Positions 1 to 4,613 of a DNA stretch of 8,514 nucleotides are shown here, in pieces. The notes below the pieces were generated by a model. The model made no database searches and was not told the origin of the DNA. It saw only the letters and a program-made list of their open reading frames with translations. The translations under genes were made by a program, and so were the position numbers. The DNA comes from Paracoccaceae bacterium (GTDB lineage Bacteria > Pseudomonadota > Alphaproteobacteria > Rhodobacterales > Rhodobacteraceae), in the NCBI GenBank assembly GCA_016937725.1, contig JAFGVZ010000205.1, positions 1 to 8,514 on the forward strand. The letters run 5' to 3'. The first letter of the stretch is position 1; each line of letters begins with the position of its first letter.

Positions 1-1290
1 CACACGATCGAAAAGCAGATCGCGGAAAGCCTGTCGCTGCATCAGGGCTTGTCGGGGGCCGCGGCCCGTGCGCGGGTGCTGGACCTGCTGAACAAGGTCG
101 GCATTCGGGATGCCGAAAGCCGCCTGTCAGCCTATCCGCATCAGCTCTCGGGCGGGCAGCGCCAGCGGGTGATGATTGCCATGGCGCTCGCCAATGGTCC
201 CGAATTGCTGGTCGCGGATGAACCGACCACGGCGCTGGATGTCACCATTCAGGCGCAGATCCTCGAACTGCTGGTCGATCTGAAACGCGCCGAGGGGATG
301 AGCCTGCTCTTCATCACCCATGATCTGAACATCGTGCGCCGTTTTGCCGACCGCGTCTGTGTCATGCAGGGCGGAGAGATTGTCGAGCAGGGCAAAACGT
401 CCGAGATTTTTGCCAACCCTGCGCACCCTTACACCCGCAAATTGCTGGCCGCCGAACAGCATGGCCGCCCCGCGCCGGTGCCAGAGGGCGCGACGGAAGT
501 GCTGCGCACCGATGGCCTGCGCATCTGGTTCCCCATTCAGCGCGGGTTCCTGCGCCGCACCGTGGGGCATGTGAAGGCCGTGAACGGGGCAAGCCTTACC
601 CTGCGCGCGGGCGAAACGCTGGGCGTGGTGGGCGAATCCGGGTCGGGCAAGACCACGTTGGCGCTTGCCATCCTGCGGCTCATTTCCAGCGAGGGGCCGA
701 TCTGGTTTAACGGCACCGACATTCAGGGCCGCAAATCGACCGAGTTGCGGGCGCTGCGCCGTGATGTGCAGATCGTGTTCCAAGACCCGTTCGGCAGCCT
801 GTCGCCGCGTATGACGGTCGAGCAGATCATTGCCGAAGGCTTGGGCGTTCATGGCATCCCCACCGGACGGTCAGAGCGCGAATTGGTGGCAGAAATCATG
901 ACAGAGGTGGGTCTGGACCCCGCCACAATGGAACGCTACCCACACGAATTTTCCGGCGGTCAGCGGCAACGCATTGCCATCGCGCGCGCCATGATCCTGC
1001 GGCCAAAGCTGCTGGTGCTGGACGAACCGACCTCTGCGCTGGACATGACCGTGCAGGTGCAGATCGTGGAACTGTTGCGCGAATTGCAGCGCCGTCACGG
1101 CTTGGCCTACCTGTTCATCAGCCACGACTTGCGCGTGGTGCGGGCCTTGTCGCATAAAATTGCGGTCATGAAACAGGGGGATGTGGTCGAAAGCGGGCCA
1201 GTCGATCAGGTGTTTGACGACCCGCAAGACCCCTACACCCGAACATTGCTGGCCGCCGCGTTCGATATGACCGCCATCGGCGCAGAGTAA
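1..1290 (+). CDS. yejF: YejF-like ABC transporter, duplicated ATP-binding subunit (5' end missing)
   Basis: ATPase subunit that would power import of peptides or microcin C-like compounds through a YejABEF-type inner-membrane transporter. The frame is open from base 1 with no start, so the gene begins outside the window; 429 codons are visible against about 529 in E. coli YejF, so roughly 100 N-terminal residues, including the first Walker A, are missing. Numbering from base 1, the first nucleotide-binding domain shows signature LSGGQ (49-53), Walker B LLVADEP (69-75) and H-loop His107. The second shows Walker A GESGSGKTT (211-219), Q-loop Gln261, signature FSGGQ (317-321), Walker B LLVLDEP (337-343) and His375. 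Each half ends in the HPYTRKLL/DPYTRTLL motif typical of oligopeptide/dipeptide ATPases. Both sites look intact. The match to remembered E. coli YejF runs through the linker (FPIQRGFLRR). The glycosyltransferase follows after 10 nt. A generic Dpp/Opp fused ATPase is the main alternative. Confidence 0.9.
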   Translation, partial: HTIEKQIAESLSLHQGLSGAAARARVLDLLNKVGIRDAESRLSAYPHQLSGGQRQRVMIAMALANGPELLVADEPTTALDVTIQAQILELLVDLKRAEGMSLLFITHDLNIVRRFADRVCVMQGGEIVEQGKTSEIFANPAHPYTRKLLAAEQHGRPAPVPEGATEVLRTDGLRIWFPIQRGFLRRTVGHVKAVNGASLTLRAGETLGVVGESGSGKTTLALAILRLISSEGPIWFNGTDIQGRKSTELRALRRDVQIVFQDPFGSLSPRMTVEQIIAEGLGVHGIPTGRSERELVAEIMTEVGLDPATMERYPHEFSGGQRQRIAIARAMILRPKLLVLDEPTSALDMTVQVQIVELLRELQRRHGLAYLFISHDLRVVRALSHKIAVMKQGDVVESGPVDQVFDDPQDPYTRTLLAAAFDMTAIGAE

Positions 1291-1300
1291 GGGGGCACCC

Positions 1301-2515
1301 GTGAAGATTCTGTTCGTCCACCAGAATTTTCCGGGACAGTTCAAGCACCTTGCCCCCGCGCTCGCCGCCAGAGGCCACGAGGTTGTGGCCCTGACCGCCG
1401 ACAGCAACCAGCAAAAAAGCCCGATTTCCACCTATCGTTACCCCATGCCGGACCCAGCGCCAAAACCGGGGCAAGCCCGGCTGGCCACGACCTATATGGC
1501 AATGACGGATCGCGCCCATCGCGCGGGCCGCGCGGCGATCCAGCTTCGTGACAAGATGGGGTTTATGCCCGAAATTATCTTCGGGCATTCCGGTTGGGGC
1601 GAAACCTTGTTCTTGTCAGAAGTCTTCCCCGACGCCCGTTTGCTGATCTATGCCGAATTCTATTACGGCACCAAGGGGCTTGATGTCGGGTTTGATCCTG
1701 AATTCAGCCGTGATGACCCGTTCGCGGGGTTCCCCGTGATCGCACGGCAGGCCCATCTGGCATTGTCGATGGTGCAGGCCGACGCAGCCCTGTCGCCGAC
1801 CGAATGGCAGGCCGACACGTTCCCGCCAGAGCTTCGCACGAAGATCACCATCAACCATGACGGGGTCGACACCGACGCCCTTCAGCCAAATCCATCGGCG
1901 CAGTTCACTTTGCCCAACGGTCGCCTTTTGCGCGCGGGCGACGAGGTGCTGACCTATGTCACCCGCAATATCGAACCTTATCGCGGCTCGCATATCTTTA
2001 TCCGCAGCTTGCCGCAGATCTTGGCCGCGCGACCCGGTGCGCAAGTGGTCGTGATCGGTGGGGATAGTGTCAGCTACGGTATGGCCCCGCCCAGCGGAAC
2101 ATGGAAAGAGCGGTTTCTATCCGAAATTTCCGGCGCGCCGGGGCAGGACCGGGTGCATTTTCTGGGCCGTGTGCCCTATCGCGACTATGTCACGCTTATG
2201 CAAATTTCCCGCGCGCATGCCTATCTGACCATTCCGTTCGTGCTGTCATGGTCGCTTCTGGAATCGATGGCGATGGGCGCGCATGTCATCGCCTCGCGCA
2301 CCGCCCCGGTGGAAGAGGTGGTGGTAGATGGCGTGAACGGTCAATTGGTCGATTTCTTCGATGTAGATGCTTGGTCAGAGGCGCTCATCGCGGCACTGGC
2401 GAACCCTGAACGCTTTGCCGCACGCCGCATCGCTGCGCGCAAGACGATCGTGGACAATTACGACCTGAAGCGCATCTGCCTGCCTCGACTGATTCGCTTC
2501 GTTGAAGGCGCTTAG
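1301..2515 (+). CDS. Glycosyltransferase, family 4-like (GT-B fold)
   Basis: Probable GT-B glycosyltransferase moving a sugar from a nucleotide-sugar to an unknown acceptor, perhaps in polysaccharide or envelope glycan synthesis; the substrate cannot be read from the sequence. The 404-aa protein starts MKILFVHQNFPGQF, a Rossmann-like N-terminal strand and glycine loop, and carries HSGWGETLFL (96-105) and a Tyr/Phe-rich EFYYG segment (119-123), recalling the Glyco_trans_4_3 N-terminal family. The donor half has VTRNIEPYRG (220-229), VVIGGD (250-255) and SWSLLESMAMG (316-326), followed by VDGVNGQLVDFFD. The Glu normally eight residues before E321 in the EX7E motif is Phe313, so the first acidic residue of that motif is absent. 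The GTG start is chosen because AAGGGGG at 1289-1295 gives a Shine-Dalgarno five bases upstream. Ten bases separate it from yejF, suggesting co-transcription. No signal peptide or membrane segment is seen, so it is likely cytosolic. It converges on the downstream lyase gene and shares stop-codon bases with it. Confidence 0.85.
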   Translation: MKILFVHQNFPGQFKHLAPALAARGHEVVALTADSNQQKSPISTYRYPMPDPAPKPGQARLATTYMAMTDRAHRAGRAAIQLRDKMGFMPEIIFGHSGWGETLFLSEVFPDARLLIYAEFYYGTKGLDVGFDPEFSRDDPFAGFPVIARQAHLALSMVQADAALSPTEWQADTFPPELRTKITINHDGVDTDALQPNPSAQFTLPNGRLLRAGDEVLTYVTRNIEPYRGSHIFIRSLPQILAARPGAQVVVIGGDSVSYGMAPPSGTWKERFLSEISGAPGQDRVHFLGRVPYRDYVTLMQISRAHAYLTIPFVLSWSLLESMAMGAHVIASRTAPVEEVVVDGVNGQLVDFFDVDAWSEALIAALANPERFAARRIAARKTIVDNYDLKRICLPRLIRFVEGA

Positions 2516-3213
2516 TGCTGGGCTTTCGGCGCGCGGCTGAACACCATTTTCTGGTTGGCCAGCTTGTCAGTCGCGCCCATCCAGGCATAGGCTAACAGCG
2601 ACGGTTCATTATCGGCCACCGTGATCCGGTGCAACTGCCCCGGCTGGTTGAAGATTAGCGAGCCGGGCGCATAGACCCCTTGGTCGTTTTCCGACACCGC
2701 GCCGGACAGGCACAGGTAGCTTTCGGTAATCCCGTCATGCGCATGGGCGGGGTAAGTGCAGCTCGGCGCGAACAGCACAAGACCAAGGATCACTTCGTTC
2801 GTCACAACCGGGCCGGTCGGACCGACCAGTTCGGCATAGGCGTATTTCTGTTCCAGCCCACGCGGCACCTTCTCATACCCGTATTGCCATTGCAGCCGGT
2901 CATAGATGGCATCAATCGTGCGGATGAAAGCCGAATGCCGCGCTTCGCGCCCCTGATCCAGCGCGCGGCGGAAATGCTTCGTCACGGGCTTTTCCAACGG
3001 TGCCAGATCGGCAATCCGTGCATTGGCCTTGATCACCCGCGCAATACGCTCGCGCACAGCCCGCTGGTGCGTTCGAATCTTGGCGCTGCCGCCGGCAGGT
3101 AGGTCGCGATACAACTCGTAGAAATCGCGCAGCAGATAGCCCCATTCCGGGCGGTCGGACAGGCGCATTTCTACAGGTAAGATGGGGGCGGCGCTGGGCA
3201 TGGAGTCACTCAT
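2512..3213 (-). CDS. dddL: Cupin DMSP lyase, DddL type
   Basis: Probable dimethylsulfoniopropionate lyase cleaving the algal osmolyte DMSP to dimethyl sulfide and acrylate. The 233-aa product agrees in length and wording with the DddL family as I remember it: a helical N-terminal half with RPEWGYLLRDFYELYR (21-36), YGYEKVPRGL (111-120), then a C-terminal cupin barrel. The cupin metal-binding pattern is visible: TYPAHAHDGITESY gives His157, His159, Glu164 and Tyr166, and PGSLIFNQPGQLH gives His195. No signal peptide is seen. Start choice is uncertain: ATG at 3213 is used, but Met5 and Met16 are in frame and none has a Shine-Dalgarno. It lies 82 nt downstream of rpmJ on the same strand, with rpmJ's terminator between, so it probably has its own promoter. 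Its TAA overlaps the TAG of the convergent glycosyltransferase. No recognisable dmdA or acrylate-use gene adjoins it. A DddL-like cupin with another substrate is the alternative. Confidence 0.82.
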   Translation of the reverse strand: MSDSMPSAAPILPVEMRLSDRPEWGYLLRDFYELYRDLPAGGSAKIRTHQRAVRERIARVIKANARIADLAPLEKPVTKHFRRALDQGREARHSAFIRTIDAIYDRLQWQYGYEKVPRGLEQKYAYAELVGPTGPVVTNEVILGLVLFAPSCTYPAHAHDGITESYLCLSGAVSENDQGVYAPGSLIFNQPGQLHRITVADNEPSLLAYAWMGATDKLANQKMVFSRAPKAQH

Positions 3214-3221
3214 GCCCGGAA

Positions 3222-3227
3222 ATTACA
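3222..3227 (-). promoter_or_regulatory. Candidate -10 box for the DMSP lyase gene
   Basis: On the minus strand TGTAAT (3227 to 3222) matches five of six bases of TATAAT and ends 8 nt before the ATG at 3213. No good -35 is seen at 16-18 nt; that position falls in the GC-rich terminator stem. A start site about 7 nt downstream would nearly coincide with the ATG, which fits the absence of a Shine-Dalgarno if the mRNA is leaderless, or means that Met5 or Met16 is the true start. This is inference from one hexamer. Confidence 0.25.
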
Positions 3228-3235
3228 ATGCACCC

Positions 3236-3270
3236 AAAGAAGAACGCCGCCCCAAGCGACAGGGCGGCGT
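3236..3270 (-). terminator. Intrinsic terminator of the tRNA-Val/rpmJ unit
   Basis: Perfect 9-bp inverted repeat: ACGCCGCCC at 3244-3252 and GGGCGGCGT at 3262-3270 around a 9-nt loop. Read on the minus strand, the stem is followed directly by the T-rich tract TTCTTCTTT. It begins 26 nt after the rpmJ stop codon, so it is well placed to end that transcript and insulate the lyase gene behind it. Confidence 0.85.
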
Positions 3271-3295
3271 CAAATCCCGACAGACAAGGCTAAAA

Positions 3296-3421
3296 TCAGC
3301 CCTGACGTGCCTTGAATTTCTTCTGGGTCTTGTTGATGACATAGACCCGGCCTTTACGGCGCACGATCTGACAATCACGGTGGCGCTGCTTGAGCGACCG
3401 GAGCGAATTCTTGACCTTCAT
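3296..3421 (-). CDS. rpmJ: 50S ribosomal protein L36, zinc-free (C-) type
   Basis: Small basic protein of the large ribosomal subunit. The 41-aa product begins MKVKNSLRSLKQRHRD and ends KKFKARQG, with the family core CQIVRRKGRVYVIN in the middle (17-30), the usual L36 of alphaproteobacteria. It has only one cysteine (Cys17), so the C-x2-C...C...H zinc ribbon of classical 37-38-aa L36 is absent; it is the cysteine-poor, zinc-independent form. The start is fixed by homology and by a strong Shine-Dalgarno AAGGAG (3434-3429 on the minus strand) 7 nt before the ATG. The gene stands alone rather than in the spc operon, 68 nt downstream of tRNA-Val and before a strong terminator, so the two are probably co-transcribed. 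A longer open frame extends upstream through the tRNA but is not credible as protein. Confidence 0.96.
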   Translation of the reverse strand: MKVKNSLRSLKQRHRDCQIVRRKGRVYVINKTQKKFKARQG

Positions 3422-3428
3422 AGGCCTT

Positions 3429-3434
3429 CTCCTT
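3429..3434 (-). promoter_or_regulatory. Ribosome binding site of rpmJ
   Basis: AAGGAG on the minus strand, 7 nt before the rpmJ ATG. It decides the start against the much longer open frame that runs through the tRNA gene. Confidence 0.85.
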
Positions 3435-3468
3435 CTCGCGGCGCGCAAGCGCCTGCCTCTGATACTGT

Positions 3469-3482
3469 CCTGCATATGCAGG
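3469..3482 (-). repeat. 14-bp perfect palindrome between tRNA-Val and rpmJ
   Basis: CCTGCATATGCAGG is self-complementary over all 14 bases. It lies 7 nt past the encoded CCA end of the tRNA, inside the presumed tRNA-rpmJ transcript. No T-run follows on the minus strand, so it does not look like a terminator. It could be a protein-binding site in DNA or a short hairpin where RNase acts to release the tRNA 3' end. Function is unknown. Confidence 0.5.
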
Positions 3483-3489
3483 GATGAAA

Positions 3490-3564
<75 letters not shown>

Positions 3565-3595
3565 GACTGGTCTGACATGCGCCCCAAACAAAAGG

Positions 3596-3616
3596 GACGC
3601 GGGCCATGACCGCGTC
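3596..3616 (-). other. Hairpin in the tRNA-Val leader, followed by a T-rich tract
   Basis: Inverted repeat GACGCGG (3596-3602) and CCGCGTC (3610-3616) around a 7-nt loop. On the minus strand the stem is followed two bases later by TTTTGTTT. It sits between the candidate promoter and the tRNA, near the very start of the predicted transcript, and resembles a short intrinsic terminator or attenuator. Alternatively it ends transcripts arriving from farther upstream on the minus strand, or is simply cut off during tRNA maturation. Confidence 0.4.
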
Positions 3617-3626
3617 TGTGAACGGG

Positions 3627-3655
3627 TCTATAAATAGAGTCGTTGGCAGGATCAA
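3627..3655 (-). promoter_or_regulatory. Candidate promoter of the tRNA-Val/rpmJ unit
   Basis: On the minus strand TTGATC (3655-3650) and TATAGA (3632-3627) are separated by exactly 17 nt; each matches four of six consensus bases for the housekeeping sigma factor. Transcription would start near 3620, about 55 nt before the tRNA. The surrounding AT-rich patch (CTATTTATAG) stands out in this GC-rich sequence. Confidence 0.45.
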
Positions 3656-3681
3656 GGGCTTTCGGAAGCCGAAATTCGCGC

Positions 3682-3702
3682 TATAACCCGATATGACAAG
3701 GA
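3682..3702 (+). promoter_or_regulatory. Candidate -10 box and ribosome binding site of the amidohydrolase gene
   Basis: TATAAC at 3682-3687 is a good -10 box; the -35 position (about 3659-3664, CTTTCG) is weak. The predicted start of transcription near 3694 would exclude the ATG at 3693, while AAGGA at 3698-3702 sits 8 nt before the ATG at 3711. Together these favour 3711 as the start of translation. Confidence 0.4.
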
Positions 3703-3710
3703 AATCGGAC

Positions 3711-4565
3711 ATGCTGGCATATCAGTTCATAGCGGCGGCCCCTGCAACAACGGCGGTTCTGTTTGCATCGCCCCACAGCGCACGGTCCTACCCGGCCGAT
3801 TTTCTGCAAGCCTCTCAGCTAGATGAGCTGTCGCTGCGTTCGTCCGAAGACGCCTATGTCGACCTGCTTTTGCGCGCAGCACCCACGGCCGGGGCCAATG
3901 TGTTGCTGGGCGGGGTGCCCCGCGCCTATGTCGATTACAACCGCTCTGCCAGCGAGCTTGACCCGGCGCTGATCTCTGGCATCGCGGTGCGGGCCATGAA
4001 TGCGCGGATCAGTTCGGGGCTTGGCGTTATTCCCCGTGTGGTGGCCGGTGGGCGCGCCATCTATTCCGGCAAGATCACCCGCGCACAGGCGCAAGACCGG
4101 TTGCGCAAGTATTGGCAGCCCTATCATGACAAATTGGCAGGCCTGATGGCCGACAACGCCGAGGAATTCGGCCGCGCCATTTTGATCGACATGCATTCCA
4201 TGCCGCGTGATGCGATTGCCACGCGCAACAATCTGCGCCCCGATGTGGTGCTGGGCGACCGTTTCGGCGCGTCGTGCCATTCTGACATTGTCGATGCCAT
4301 CGCCGCTATTTTTACCAGTGCAGGGTTGCGGGTTGCGCGCAACGCGCCCTTTGCGGGGGCTTATATTGCCCAGCGCTATGGCCTGCCTTCGGTCGGGCAG
4401 CATGTGGTTCAGGTGGAAATTGACCGCGGCCTGTATCTGGATGAAGCGCGCGTCACCCCCAGGACAGACTTCGCCCAATTTCAAGCGCTGATGGATAATG
4501 TCGTGACTGCCATGGCCGAAATTGGGCGTGCGGCGCCGAAAATGGTGGCCCTTGCTGCCGAATAA
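3711..4565 (+). CDS. N-formylglutamate amidohydrolase family protein
   Basis: Probable zinc-dependent cytosolic hydrolase of the FGase family, whose known member hydrolyses N-formyl-L-glutamate to glutamate and formate at the end of one histidine degradation route. The 284-aa protein carries the family motifs in order: SPHS (20-23), SSEDAYVD (44-51), RAYVDYNR (71-78), IYSG (117-120), ILIDMHSMP (157-165), LGDRFG (181-186), GAYIAQRYG (216-224) and VVQVEIDR (232-239). His22, Glu46 and His162 are plausible metal or catalytic residues by position. The start at 3711 is preferred over ATG 3693, which would add six residues, because AAGGA lies 8 nt upstream. No other hut gene is visible here, so a role in histidine catabolism is not supported by context; many alphaproteobacteria carry such stand-alone paralogues of unsettled substrate. 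It is divergent from the tRNA-rpmJ unit and 48 nt upstream of the antiporter gene on the same strand. Confidence 0.88.
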   Translation: MLAYQFIAAAPATTAVLFASPHSARSYPADFLQASQLDELSLRSSEDAYVDLLLRAAPTAGANVLLGGVPRAYVDYNRSASELDPALISGIAVRAMNARISSGLGVIPRVVAGGRAIYSGKITRAQAQDRLRKYWQPYHDKLAGLMADNAEEFGRAILIDMHSMPRDAIATRNNLRPDVVLGDRFGASCHSDIVDAIAAIFTSAGLRVARNAPFAGAYIAQRYGLPSVGQHVVQVEIDRGLYLDEARVTPRTDFAQFQALMDNVVTAMAEIGRAAPKMVALAAE

Positions 4566-4613
4566 CAGCACGCCGCTTTCCAAGCGCACACGCTTCGCGC
4601 TAGTCTGATTTTC

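Noticed and set aside
127..852. Minus-strand open frame of 241 codons antisense to yejF
   Set aside because: Low-complexity antisense frame opposite clear ABC ATPase motifs.
3182..3487. Plus-strand open frame of 101 codons across the terminator and rpmJ
   Set aside because: It is antisense to rpmJ and includes its terminator; no ribosome site or family resemblance.
4582..4595. AAGCG-CACA-CGCTT hairpin after the amidohydrolase stop
   Set aside because: A 5-bp stem without a directly following T-run; too weak to call a terminator.
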